Shown in pieces: positions 36,001 through 47,339 of a stretch of DNA of 55,671 nucleotides. Both the position numbers and the translations under genes were made by a program. Under the pieces are notes generated by a model that was not told where the DNA came from, did not search any database, and saw nothing but the letters and a program-made list of their open reading frames with translations. The DNA is taken from positions 206,647,423 to 206,703,093 of the forward strand of contig JBOZIK010000001.1 in the NCBI GenBank assembly GCA_051453625.1, read 5' to 3'. The stretch is from Welwitschia mirabilis. Taxonomy: Eukaryota > Gnetophyta > Gnetopsida > Welwitschiales. The stretch's first letter is position 1; each line of letters opens with the position of its first letter.

Positions 36001-37400
36001 CTTCTCTGATCAATCTTCATCTATTGGTAGGTGGAACAATTATGAATATACCCCTTCAAGTCTACCTTTATTCTAGAATAAAAGTAATGCTTTCTTAATT
36101 AATGCTAACTTTGGATGAATTCAAGGCATCTTGCATAGGGAAATTCATCTAGTTTAGAATCAACTTCCTTCTCAATGGACCTTGTGAAGTACAAAGATGT
36201 TAGTCTTTTAATAGGTATCCATCTTATAAAAGGGTATATGTGTTAAGTTATTTTCCTTCTTGGATTAACAGATGTATGTCTTTGAATTATGGATCATTGG
36301 TTATGGATGTCTTAAGAAAAACTAACAGATCTAATGTAACAATGATGGTTAGCATATACCACATTCTACTCAGGATGTTTTGTACTTGTTCTTCTCTTTT
36401 GGAGTGTACTATAGTTTGAAGTCATATTCTATAAGTAATTTACCTCATCTTCTTTCTCACATGTTTAGAAGAGGTTGTTTCTAAAAATGTTCCAAGATTT
36501 CATTGTCTATTTTAAAGAAAAATTCTCCTCCTAATACATAATATCTTTAAACATTAAGGGTATGCACTATGGCTAGTAGTTTAAGATCATGAATGGGATA
36601 GTTTTTCTCATGTTGATTAAGGTTTCGTAATTCATATGTAATCACCTTACCATCTTAGCTTAGTACGGCTCTTATACCTTAAGTAGAAGCATCGGTGATG
36701 ACTATGAATGCTTTATTCATTTCTATAATATTGAGATTAAGTGTAGTTATAAGAAATAGCTTTAGCATAAGAAATGTCTTCTTGCATTTGTCATCAAAGT
36801 TGAATGTAGATGTTGATTTGGTTAAATCTATTAGTGATATTGTAAGTTGAGAGAATGCTAGGATAAATTTTTGAAAGAAGCTAGTTAATGCTAAGAAGAC
36901 TTAAACTTGTAAGGCACCCTTTAGTAATGGCTATTCCCTTATAATTTGTACTTTTACTAGATTAATTATAATCTCTTTACTAGAAATGACATGCTCTAGG
37001 TAGCTGATTTCTATTTAGAAAAAATTCATAGTTTCTCAATTTAGCTTTACATTTATGCCTGATTAAAACATATACAACTTGCTTTAGATGTATCACATGA
37101 TCATCGCAACTTTTAAAGTACACTAAAATTTCATCCAAAAACACAACTATGAACTTATCTAGGTAAGATTAAAAAATACCATTCATAAAACTCATAAAAG
37201 TAGCAAGAGTATTTGTTAAACCAAAGGGCATCACTATAAACTCAAAATATCCATATCTTTTTCTAAACATAATTTTATAAATATCTTCTTCATTAATGTG
37301 GATTTGATGATATCTAAACTTTAATTCAATTTTTAAGAAGAATTTGATTCCTTGAAGTTGATCCAATAGATTGTTAATTCTCAGTAATGGATATTTATTT
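36001..37400 (-). pseudogene. Reverse transcriptase and RNase H, element B
   Basis: Minus strand: the open stretch 37366-37169 contains KIELKFRYHQIHINEEDIY and YGYFEFIVMPFGLTN, the most conserved gypsy RT block. Just downstream, FIVVFLDEIL near 37155-37120 is the catalytic motif with its second Asp now Glu. RNase H keeps VITDAST near 36700-36680. It is homologous to the RT/RH of element A but broken by stops between these blocks. Confidence 0.85.
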
Positions 37401-37899
37401 CTTAGTGGTTATCTTATTTATCTATTTATTGTTAATGCAAAGTCACAAGATACCATGCTTTTTTTTCACAAAGAGCACTAAAGCTCTTTAAGATAATACA
37501 CTAGGATAGATATTTTCTTTCAAAAATAGCTATTAAATTTACAATTTTAATTTCCTTAGTTTTATTATTAAAAAGTGATAAAGATATTATACTATTAGTT
37601 ATGCTCTATGCATTAGATTAATTTCATATTATACTTTCCTCTTTGATGGTAATGACTTAGAATATTTAAACACACTAAGAAGTTCTTGTACTTTTGTTGA
37701 TAGAGTATGATCATCTTTGCTATTTTTTGCCTATTTCAGGGTGATGAATACCTATTTTCTTTTAACAACTTTGGACATATATTTGAATGAGGTAAAAGAT
37801 AATTTCTTATTTTCTCCCTTCCCCTTCAAGATTCATTCTCTAAACAAAGTTGTTAGTAACAAAGTGCATTGATAAAAATTGATTTGAATATTATATTTA

Positions 37900-38200
37900 A
37901 CTAAAAAAGAAATTATAAGATGGTATGATATTCTCTCAAGTATAAAACATAGAACTTATCCCTAAAGTATAAGTCATAAATGGTGTAGTTGATGAGGGCA
38001 GTAATCTCATTATGTATAACAAAACTACACCTACAATGCCTATTATAGATTTTTATTCCTCGAAAGGGATGATGTTTAATTAATAAAATAATGCTTGAGA
38101 AATAGAATTGTGGGAGGCACCACTATCTACTATAAATGAAATAAAAAAATATGAAATTGATTATGTAATTCTAATATATAATATTGATTATAAGTTACAC
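37900..38200 (-). pseudogene. Retropepsin-like protease, element B
   Basis: Minus strand: FIVDSGASHNSIS near 38137-38100 has an intact D-S-G-A active-site loop. DLYFRDKFYVLYLREYHTIL near 37965-37905 matches the C-terminal part of the element A protease. The frame is broken around these blocks. Confidence 0.75.
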
Positions 38201-38299
38201 CTATTTAGATGGCGATATAAAAACTTTTTTATTATGGAACTAAATTTTATAAGACTTGAGGCTAATTGTTCTAAGGAAATTTTGATGTTTGAACTTTAC

Positions 38300-39290
38300 A
38301 TAGACAATTTCTAGTAATGTAATCCTTCTTATAACACTCATAGTAGGTAATGTTGATTTTGAATGTTTCACATGCTAGGGGTATGTTTGTGATCTTGGAT
38401 TTTTCCACTTGTGAAGTATGGAGTTCATTCCATTGATTTTCTTATTCTTAAAGATAATGCGTTATTTTGCATTAGGTAGCTTTAATTAATTTTATTTCTA
38501 AAATGTAAAGGATTATTTTAAGTTTGAGTGGTAGTATGCTAATAAAACTATTAATCAATTACTTCTTAGAGAAGTTCTGTTAATATTTCATCAAACTAGT
38601 GTTCATTGAATGGGTGTTTTCCAAGGTAAAGGAATTGGTGTTCTACCATTTGATCTTTAATGAAATACTTGAAAATGAATTTATTCTTGAATTCCTCTAT
38701 GAAGGTATCCTAAGGGACTTATTTTAGGTACTTTTTTCAGCATTTGAATCATTATTCCTATGCATTCCATCTGAGAAAAATAGTATCATATGAAGATCAT
38801 CATTTTAATGGGACATTCTAAAGGTCAAAGTAGTTTTTAATTTATCAATCTAGGAAATGACTTTTTTTTTTTATTCTTGATTTACCTTCATATGTCTTAA
38901 GGCATATCATCTTTGAAATTTCCTTGCCTCCATTGTTATGTGTTGGAATTATTTGCTTTTGAAAGTTTGCCTCTATATTTAGCAGTCTTATTTAAATGTA
39001 ATGAAAGTTCTTTAGACTAATTATAGTATGTTGTCTTGAGGTAGATGGTTATTCTTGAAACATCCTTAGGTTCTATTCAATAGGTCTTTATTTTAAGTGA
39101 GAGAGAAGGTTATTGATCGAAGTGGCCAAAAGTTAATTTTGAGAATGAATGTAGCCTAATTTTATCTCTATTTTATTCATCCTTCCATTCATTCTTTATT
39201 TTGTGGCATGCTAATTGATTCTACCTCCTCCTAAATTCATATGCTTTTTTTTTTTTTTTGGTTTTTAACATTACTTATTTTTTTCATAGT
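38300..39290 (-). pseudogene. Degenerate gag of element B
   Basis: Placed by position between the internal TATA box (39301) and the protease. A zinc-knuckle remnant (YYECYKKDYIT) is read on the minus strand at about 38352-38315, with the first Cys and the His both changed to Tyr. The capsid part is too decayed to list motifs with confidence. Confidence 0.5.
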
Positions 39291-39300
39291 AGGCATTATG

Positions 39301-39310
39301 TCCTTTTATA
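39301..39310 (-). promoter_or_regulatory. Internal TATA box upstream of gag, element B
   Basis: TATAAAAGGA on the minus strand aligns with CTATAAAAAGA at 21197 in element A, together with about 130 bp of upstream sequence. It is a likely promoter for gag-pol, facing away from the array. Confidence 0.5.
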
Positions 39311-39424
39311 ATTTTATTATAAGAGTTAGATATCTATAACTAAATGGTAGTTAGAAAAAAAAAGTTACTGGTTGTTTTAATAAACTTTGATAACATGGAC
39401 TTCATTAGTGGTAACTGCCAAGGA

Positions 39425-40370
39425 GGTATGTCATCATGTATTCCAAGTGTAGCATTGGATGATACACAAGTATTAAGATATAACTACAATGTTGTATGCC
39501 CAAGTATGACATTAGCCATTCAAGTGCAATGTTGGATATTCAAGTACCATGTCAGGGCTTCTTTATGGAGCAAGCTCAAGTAAGATGATAAGCATTGGAG
39601 TTTAACAAGAGGTGCTGAAGCCTTGCAAGAGCACATGTAACATTAGGCATCTAATCATGACATCAGACATCCAAATGCAAAATTACAAACCTCTATTATC
39701 CATCACATGCAAACTAGATTAAATTAAATTATGTTCAGGGCAAACAAAGGTATTAAGAGCTTGCACCAGGAAGTGTAATGTTAGGCACTTAAGCATAACA
39801 TCGAGCATCCAAGTGTGACATCAGACACCCAAGTGCAATATTAGAGATCTTTATCATAGGAAAGCAGATCAAAGTGGGTTATGTTAGGGGTAAACAGAAG
39901 GTGCCAAGAGCTTGTAGAAGTGAGTATAATTTCAGGCATTCAAGTGTAGCATCGAGCATCCAAGTATAACATCGAGCATCCAAATGTAATGTTGAACACC
40001 CAAGTACAACATTAGAGACCTTTGTCATAGGCAAGCTAGAGTAGAATAGGTGATGTTGAGGGTGAGTAAGAGATGACAAAAAATTACAAAAGTAAGTGTA
40101 ACATTGGGTACTTAAGTATAACATCAAGCATTTAAGTACATTGTTAGATATCCAAATGTAACACCAGACCTTCTTTGAAGAGTAATTTTAGAGCCAAACA
40201 TGAAGTTCCAAGGCCTTATAGAAGGCATTAGGGTGTTGTGGGTTTAAGTGGAATTTCAAGCACTCAAGTGAGATGTTAAGTACCTAAGTGCAATGTTGAG
40301 CATTCAAGTGTGACATCAGGCACTTAAGTGCGATGTTTAGTCTTCTAAGTGTGATGTTGTCATTGACTCA
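39425..40370 (-). repeat. Array of ~20-bp repeats in element B
   Basis: On the plus strand, units read AAGTGTGACATCAGGCAC, AAGTATAACATCGAGCATCC, AAGTGCAATGTTGAGCATTC and so on, the reverse complement of the element A units. Roughly 25-30 units are recognisable, broken by interspersed non-repeat stretches of 40-60 bp. It lies between two divergent TATA boxes (39301 minus, 40491 plus). The frame at 39879-40127 is an artefact of the array. Confidence 0.85.
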
Positions 40371-40490
40371 AGTTTTAATATCTAATTATGTTTTCAACTG
40401 TGGTTTATTTCTACTTTACCTAAAGTTAATTGGTACTTCTTAACCATGATTAACTTTAATCCTATGATTATTTAACCCTAGGTCCACTTC

Positions 40491-40497
40491 TATAAAT
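40491..40497 (+). promoter_or_regulatory. TATA box of the antisense gene, element B
   Basis: CCACTTCTATAAATACCTTAG on the plus strand, between the repeat array and the first recognisable coding segment of the plus-strand gene. It is a good plant TATA context. The matching site in element A is inside a gap. Confidence 0.55.
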
Positions 40498-40524
40498 ACC
40501 TTAGAACCCCTTATTTTTACCTTA

Positions 40525-43006
40525 TTTTAATCGTATTACAATCAATTGGTAATCTTCATCTCTTATTCTTTTACTGTAATTCTTTTAAAATGCCTCATTC
40601 ATTTGATTTTTAATAATTCTTTTGTGTATTTTTATTATATTTTATAGGTCTTTAGCATTATTTAAGCACTTCTTACTTTCTGTAAATACTGCTTCTCCTT
40701 TAATGTTTCTTTATTATAGCAACTACACCTTCAAGGTATGGCTCAAAGACTATGTCCTACTATTATTTAGAATTCTATCAATGTTAGGTCTATGGAATTG
40801 GAAGTATAGCAATAAGCTGTGGAATAGGGTTTCTCTTAATATTTTCCTCTAGTCCCATAGATTTATGTGGTTTTTCTTCTTTTTGTCTCTGTCATCTAAT
40901 TTTTCTTTACATTCTTAATTCTATTTATTCTTCTTTTGATCCTTATATAGATACCATAACCCATACTCTTTATAGTTCCATACAAATTTTAGAGGAGATC
41001 GTATGGTTAGTTTTTAGTTTAAGCCAAGATGACTACATTTCTCCTAAGGTTTTTGTTTTGATAAGGACTTCCATTATTTCATGAAAAACTATTTAGATAA
41101 CTTTCTATGTGTGCGAGAGATGGATATGCATTGACATGAAGTATCTACTACTAATTTTACTACTCTTTACTTTGTGTGGTTAACTTATCACAAGTAGAGC
41201 CTTCCTTCATGACTGCATTAATAAGATTTCTACTTACATAATCTATTTATTTTGATTTTTGGTTAGGGGTATTTCATTGGATTGGACTTCCATGATTTAT
41301 TGTTTCACTCTTTCCCAGTTAATCCACAGAAAGTAAAATCAAGATAGGGTTAAGTATTTCTATATGCATATTTTACTGGGGTTATATTTTTTCTTTTGTG
41401 GGCCTTGATGATTTGTAGTTCTTCAAATCTTCAAATATAAATTCATGCTTAGTTTTTCTTCCTCATGAGATTACTACACATTCTTTACTTCATTCTCAAT
41501 CTTCTTAGTCTATGGAGGATAAAAGGTTTGGGGAATTTAATCCTAAAGAGACATCTTAGGATACTTTTTCTATTTCATCTGAGGTATGGTTTTTTATGCT
41601 AGAATTTTGAATAACACATATATTTCTAATGATTTTTTTTCTATTTATTTTTGTATTATAGATGAGTAAGGATTTAGGTTCACATGATTCTTTCTATCAT
41701 AAATATGAGAAGGATCTTGTAATTTACCTAGTACCTTGGGAACTTAAAGAGGAAGAATCTTCCTTTAGCTTTGCTTATTTCACTAGTCCCATGGGGTATT
41801 AATTAGCTTCCTTTGGCTTTATATGCCTTTATTTATTTCTTTATTTGTTATGATACGTACCTAGAATATTACCTTTTCTTATTTTTAGTATCATCATCTA
41901 AACATTTAGTGGAGAATGATCTTGAATTCACTCCATGACCTTTAGAGAAGCTTTTCATTTGCCAATTAAGGGAGGATTGTATAATAGTAAGTGATTTTTT
42001 TCCTTTTATTTCTTTGACTGATCTCTTCATATATTTGTTATTCTTTTATTATTTCCATGAGGAGGAGGTTCTAAATGATTTTTATAAATTAATGAATTAG
42101 GGGGATATGTCCTATTCTACCCTCTATCTTCAGCCTTCTAGCCAAAGTCCACCAGATACCCAAAAGTCTTCAGAATCTCCTCATTATCTGTATGCTATTT
42201 TCTAGATCATTTCTAATGAGTAGGATAATATATCCTACTATATCAATTAATTTTTAACTATGGTTGAGACTCTTTACCCAAAGGTTAAGGAGAACATGGA
42301 TTAGTTATGTGAGTATCAAACTCTTTATAGCTTGTTAGATACATAGGTTACTCATCCATCCCACTTTAATGATGTTTAAACTTATTACCATTTCAAAGTA
42401 ATAGATTTTCTACAAGATTTTGAGTATGGTCAGTCTACACATTTTACATCTTATTATATTCTATAGAAAGAATGGCCTTCTCCACTTCAAGATTTTTACA
42501 ACTTGATTAATATGATGGAGTTCTTTTACTATAAGACTTTGCATGAGGTAGATGAATGGGAGTCCATAAGCAATTTCCTTTACATGCTATAAAATTAGAT
42601 GGAGAACATGTACCTTTTTGAGAAGAAATCATAGATATATGCTTCCTAGATTATATATTTGAAGGAGAGTCATGGTGCTCTATCTGCTTGCTTAAAAAAA
42701 ATGAGAAATGATTCACACTTATGTAAATCATCTGGTTATACCATTAATGACATAAATATTTTATGTCATAGTAATAAAGAGCCTCTCTTAGGGACTTTTA
42801 TGGCTTATGATAAGCTTTTTATAAAGATTTAAAAGAATTCATATCTTATTGTTAGGGTGGATTTTGTGATGAAGTCTTCTTCTCTTGAGATTAATGCTAC
42901 AGTGGCTTCTCAGTCTACTACTGGGATGGAGGTGATTTTAAGTGATGTGAAGTCACCTATTCTAGGAATAAAGGGTTATAATACCATTTTATTTTCTATG
43001 AAGTAA
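40525..43006 (+). pseudogene. Antisense intron-containing gene of element B
   Basis: Plus-strand gene within a minus-strand retrotransposon, homologous to 19126-16875 of element A. Segments in order: NSINVRSMELEVQQ near 40770; DFHYFMKNYLDNFLC near 41060-41105 (partner of SDEDIYYFLANCLNEFLC in A); a serine-rich segment ending SISSE at 41583; a short exon 41662-41795 starting MSKDLGSHDSFYHKYEK; and a long exon from 41889 with LVENDLEFTP, EEEVLNDFYKLMN, DFYNLINMMEFFYYKT and ESHGALSACLKKMRNDS, ending at TAA 43004-43006. Introns 41584-41661 (78 bp) and 41796-41888 (93 bp) have GT...AG ends at the same places as in A. Several stops make it a pseudogene. No known domain is recognised; it is mostly hydrophilic and was at least ~500 residues. 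It ends about 250 bp from the primer site of the element. Confidence 0.75.
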
Positions 43007-43251
43007 TTTATACCTCCTCAATGATGATTTTCTAATTTCTTTTATTCTAAAGCATCATGTCCTATGTACTATCTACCTGGACTTTATTTTCTTTGTATGT
43101 TTGTTGGCACTTTATTTTCTTTGTACTTCATCTCTTATGTAATGATTACCTTTTTAGATTATTTCTTTAATGTTATGCTTCTATTTTTAAAATTATAATA
43201 CTAGGTTGATTTCATTTCTTTTCTTTCAAGTAGAAGTTTACTACTCGACAT

Positions 43252-43267
43252 CAACTCTAATACCAAA
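43252..43267 (-). other. Primer-binding site, element B
   Basis: Minus strand TTTGGTATTAGAGTTG lies directly beside the LTR, a tRNA-iMet primer site with one or two transitions. It sets the element orientation as minus. Confidence 0.8.
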
Positions 43268-43684
43268 TGTAATATTTCATTTTACCATTTTAAGATTATT
43301 TCATTATAAGGAAGAACATATAAATATTATGTCAAGATTAATAATAATAACAAGGAATAATTTCAAAAAAGATAAGACTTTATTATTAGTAGTAATGGAT
43401 TACATTTATTATTATTAGCCAACAACCCTCAACTAGTGGTCAATGGTGAAGATGTGAACTACCACCTGAGCCCCTTTCCTAGGACCCTTGGGTATCAATT
43501 AAGGTTATTGTTAATTACATCCATCCATTTTATACACCCCTATCTAATGTCATAGTCTTAAATAGCACAATGAAAGGACATGGCTTTATATATTTGAGCT
43601 ATACCCATACATAACAGCAAACTAATTGTGCTTATTTGGCATTTTAACATACCTCTTTACAAATAGTAAATTTGGAACATTACA
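43268..43684 (-). repeat. Element B 5' LTR (417 bp)
   Basis: Plus strand TGTAATATTTCATTTTACC to AATTTGGAACATTACA, with perfect TGTAAT/ATTACA ends. It aligns with 34338-34752. A TATATAAAGCC on the minus strand at 43583-43593 may be its TATA box. Confidence 0.9.
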
Positions 43685-43689
43685 GTAAT
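43685..43689 (+). repeat. Target-site duplication of element B, right
   Basis: GTAAT, partner of TTGAT at 34333-34337. Family C sequence resumes here (GTAATGATCATTGCATGTG, compare 51284-51303). Confidence 0.45.
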
Positions 43690-44340
43690 GATCATTGCAT
43701 GTGGTCTATTATTATATTGGACTCAACTATTAATCATAAGGATGAAGGAGATGAATACGACAAGGTCATAGTGAATAAGAAAAATGCTAGTGAAGCACCT
43801 CTATGAGTTATGTTCAAAATTAACTCATATAATGTGATCCCTAGTTCATTGGATGAACTTAAAAATGTTGATAGAGGTCTATGCAAATCACTTTGCTATA
43901 CAAGCTAGGCTTTATAAAGATGATGATAAGGCTACTAAACATTTCAAGAAGGATAAAAAACCTTCATCTATCATGGACATGATATCTAATAAAGATAATA
44001 CGATAAAAGATACTAAAGATAAAATTAATGATCTAAAAAATGAGTTTGATCATACCAGAATGTAAGAAGCCCAAATGAGTACAGAATATGATGAATTGAA
44101 ATCTAACAAAAAATTGAAATCCATCATAAGGCTTAATTTAGAATAAGAATCCATAAAGTTAATTAGTTAAATGTATGAAAAAGAGTATATAAGTGATGTC
44201 ATTTAAATGAGGAATAAGATTGATGATTTACAAATGCATAAAGCTAAAAGTGAAACAAACTCAGAGAGTTGTAAATCTCAAGTCAAGTTGAAATCACAAG
44301 ATCTATTATAGACCAATGAGAATAAATTATATTTTCCTTA
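43690..44340 (+). pseudogene. Family C ORF, coiled-coil part (copy C1)
   Basis: Continuation of the ORF broken by element B. One frame can be followed with scattered stops from about 43853: HFKKDKKPSSIMDMISNKDN, then DKINDLKNEFDHTRM, DELKSNKKLKSIIRLNLE and MRNKIDDLQMHKAKSETNSE. The heptad-like pattern rich in Lys, Glu, Asn and Leu indicates a long coiled coil. The second copy (51440-51860) has the same blocks. This could be a structural Gag-like protein, but no zinc knuckle or capsid motif is seen. Confidence 0.5.
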
Positions 44341-46300
44341 TCAGTAAGGAGAATTATGATACCTTCACCTATCTTTCAATCTAATACTTATGTTCCTCAT
44401 GGTACTATTATCCCTACTACTAGTCCTATTGCTAGTAAAAGAGCAAGAGATTCAAGAATAGACTAGATGATAATTCTTTTAGTTAAAAAAAGATCAAGAA
44501 AATCTTAAATGAGAAATATTTCATCCATTTTCTAGTACCCTTGAACCCCCACAGTTCACCCTGCTTATTGCTAGTCTGTCTTTAGATCCTAGGACCTGTG
44601 CATGTGTATATCTATCCTATGCTAATTCGTGGCTATCACATAAGATTATGCCACCTTATGAGGTTATTCAACCTACATTAGTACCAAATGTGAAGTAGCC
44701 ATATACCTATTCTTCATATGGTAATGATACCTATTCTTCATATGGTAATGACACTCTTTTAAAAGAGTTTTATTTGCAAAAAATTTTAAGGGTTCTATAG
44801 AATTTATGGGGACTCACCACATTCATTTTTCATTAGTAGCATTAAGGATTATAGGAAAGAAAGAAATCAGAAGCAACCACTAAGAGAATTAAGTGAACTT
44901 ATAAGAACTATGAGATGGCTTCTAATATGGTGTTGGTTCTCAAAGTATGCATGATACAGAACTATAAATACTAGATAGCACTAAACTTATTCTCTCTCTA
45001 TTTTATTATCTTTCAAATTCTATGGAATAAGTGCAAAGAAGCCCTTTTGATAACTACATAGCAAACATTAGAATGTTATTAATAATGGCAATGAAAATAA
45101 TGCCACTTTATCTAAAAAGAAATAAAAGGAAATTAAATGACATTGAAAAAGACATTAACATAGATAATGTAGAGGATCCTAAGTTTAACATAAATTTCAT
45201 GGAAGATTATCCTCCACTCATAGAGAAATTCCTATCTCAAATTGACTTTGAGAATGCCAAGCAAGACCATGAGGGAGATAGAGAGAAGGGTCTTAGAGTT
45301 GCCTCTAAATAATACCCTTTCCAGATACCTTGTCAATCTAATAAGTATGCTCTGTTTCTCACTCGTCTTTGAGGTATTAAGGGTAAGTTCTAAGATATGG
45401 TTTTTTATCAAGGCCGTAGGGTACCATTTTATTACCTTTTTGGCATCTATATTCTTAGGTATAATAAGTTTTATTTAAAGAACTAAATCTAGAATTAGGA
45501 TCCAATATTTAGATAATCCTATCTAAAAATATATCATGCTATTGCAAAGTGTGAAGTTAAAAAGTCACAAGTCCTAGTTGAATTAAATGATATAGTTTCT
45601 TTATAGATGAATATATAGCATCCTTGATAAATTAATTTGGGAGTTATAAATCACAAGGAGGCTGAACTACATGGGCATATGTAAAGATATTGAGACAATA
45701 CTCATGGATGAGAACATAGACAACATTGATAAAGTAGTAATTAATGAAGAAACAAGTAGTAGTATCATTGTCTTAGGTAAAGAAGTGTTTCATTTATGTT
45801 ATAAGTTGAAAATTATTTTGGACATTTATGTAAATCATATAAACACATAACGCACTACATGAAATCATACTCTTTTGTTTTATTTCATAGATGAGGTCTT
45901 GTTCAAGATAGTATCCCCTTTTCTTAATAACGTTGCATTAAGGACAAGATTATAAAGGGTAGGTATATTTCTATTGGTAAACAACTCTAGAAGGATTCAT
46001 GTAAATGAAATTTAATACCACTTTGACATAGCATGATAAATTAAAAACATTTTAGAGATCAGTATTACAAATACTTAATAATAAATACTCTTGACTAGAC
46101 CTAGTAAATAACACTGAATTGATAGGGTGTAAAATTAAAAAAGATGTAACTAGTGTTCTTTTTAAAATCTCATTTTTAGTCTCTTATTATAGGCCTTTCA
46201 TTTGGCTTAAGAGATAAATATAATTATGGCTTTTATCTCAAGTTTACCTAGAACATCAAGAAGAGTACATTGAAATAGTTCCAAGTTGTGATGTAAGGTA
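44341..46300 (+). pseudogene. Family C ORF, C-terminal part (copy C1)
   Basis: Conserved with 51950-53680. It starts with a Pro/Thr-rich stretch. The open frame 45031-45312 has KRNKRKLNDIEKDINIDNVE and PLIEKFLSQIDFENAKQ, the latter shared with C2. Then come SNKYALFLTRL, FYQGRRVPFYYLF and LRYNKFYLKN near 45330-45480. A last conserved patch, LRDKYNYGFYLKFT, lies near 46212-46252. Nothing resembles RT, RNase H or integrase. Broken by stops in both copies. Function unknown. Confidence 0.5.
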
Positions 46301-47339
46301 CATTGATCTATCTTTAAGATGTTATTAAAACCTTGATGATTAAAATGAAATATAATATATTAGATGAAATAATTTTGTTGTTATTATTATTATTATTATT
46401 ACTACTTCTATTATTTATTTCTAATAGAACGTAAAACATATTTTTCTCATGGTTTAACTTAGATGAAGTTTTTAAAATTTACATGAATATCAAAGGTCTA
46501 AGTTAGATATATACTGATATTCTTAGGGGAAACATCCTTCAAACCCAACTATGTAGAGCCTTTTTTAGTTGTAACTCATGAAATACTTTTGATGGTACTC
46601 AACAAACATTTAAAGATTACTAAATATTTTGTCTTTTTAAATTGTTGTATCCTTTTAAAAACTTATACATCTTAGTAAATGTGAAAGATTTAGCTTTAAC
46701 TATTAACACAAAAATTTAATATAACTTTGACAGAAGTATGTACAATGTATTTGCCATGGAAATCATGTATTCATGAGAGGACTATCCTCCCATAAAATCA
46801 ATTAGGATAGAAAAGAATAATTGACAATAAGACAGTAATATAAAAGAAGAAGAGAATTTTTAGAGGCTTAGTCATTATAAATACAAAATATGATTAGAAT
46901 TATCATGATGATCAATATTAATAATTAATAAGTTTTATTGATAATATTCCACCTTATTCAATAATTTATAAGACACTGAAGAAAGATTTATTTGACAAAA
47001 TCTTCTTTATCATTTTAAGTTGTTTCTTATAGCAAGTCATTTTAAAGTTCTTTAAAGATACATTTTGCAATAAGTTTCAAAGATAAAAAGTTGATATCTA
47101 TAGTTAGATAGTTAAGAAGTGGATATTCAACTACACTATACATTTGAAATTTAACCAATTAAAATTTTGAATCAATAGAAAGATATAGTCAAAAAAAGAA
47201 AAATTCAACATTATAAATTCCAATAATTAGAAGAGAAATAAATAGAACTTACTTACAATTATGAAAAAATATTTACAATGGAAACCTTAGCTATCTTTTT
47301 CAAGTTTTAAGGACAAAACATTTTAAAGGCGTGGAGAGA
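46301..47339 (+). other. Family C 3' internal region and PPT
   Basis: Non-coding; aligns with 53690-54732. It includes an (ATT)n microsatellite at 46378-46410, present at the same place in the second copy (53776-53800). It ends CAAGTTTTAAGGACAAAACA then the polypurine tract AAAGGCGTGGAGAGA (47325-47339), a decayed version of the usual gypsy 3' end (TTTCGAGGACGAAAC). Confidence 0.65.

Larger units (their letters stand above)
34338..43684 (-). mobile_element. Element B: complete nested Ty3/gypsy retrotransposon, minus strand
   Basis: 9,347 bp with both LTRs, primer site and polypurine tract. From its own 5' end at 43684: LTR, primer site, antisense-strand gene, repeat array, internal TATA, gag, protease, RT, RNase H, integrase, polypurine tract and LTR. 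It interrupts family C internal sequence, which resumes on either side in register with the uninterrupted copy at 51285. Coding parts are broken, though a few active-site motifs survive better than in element A (protease DSGA, RNase H TDAS). Confidence 0.9.

Noticed and set aside
39344-40127. Open frames in the 39-40 kb region (39344-39583 plus, 39879-40127 minus)
   Set aside because: They mostly run through the ~20-bp repeat array and are not matched in element A.
43206-43418. Plus-strand frame across the element B LTR edge
   Set aside because: It crosses the primer site and LTR boundary of a minus-strand element and has no conserved protein partner.
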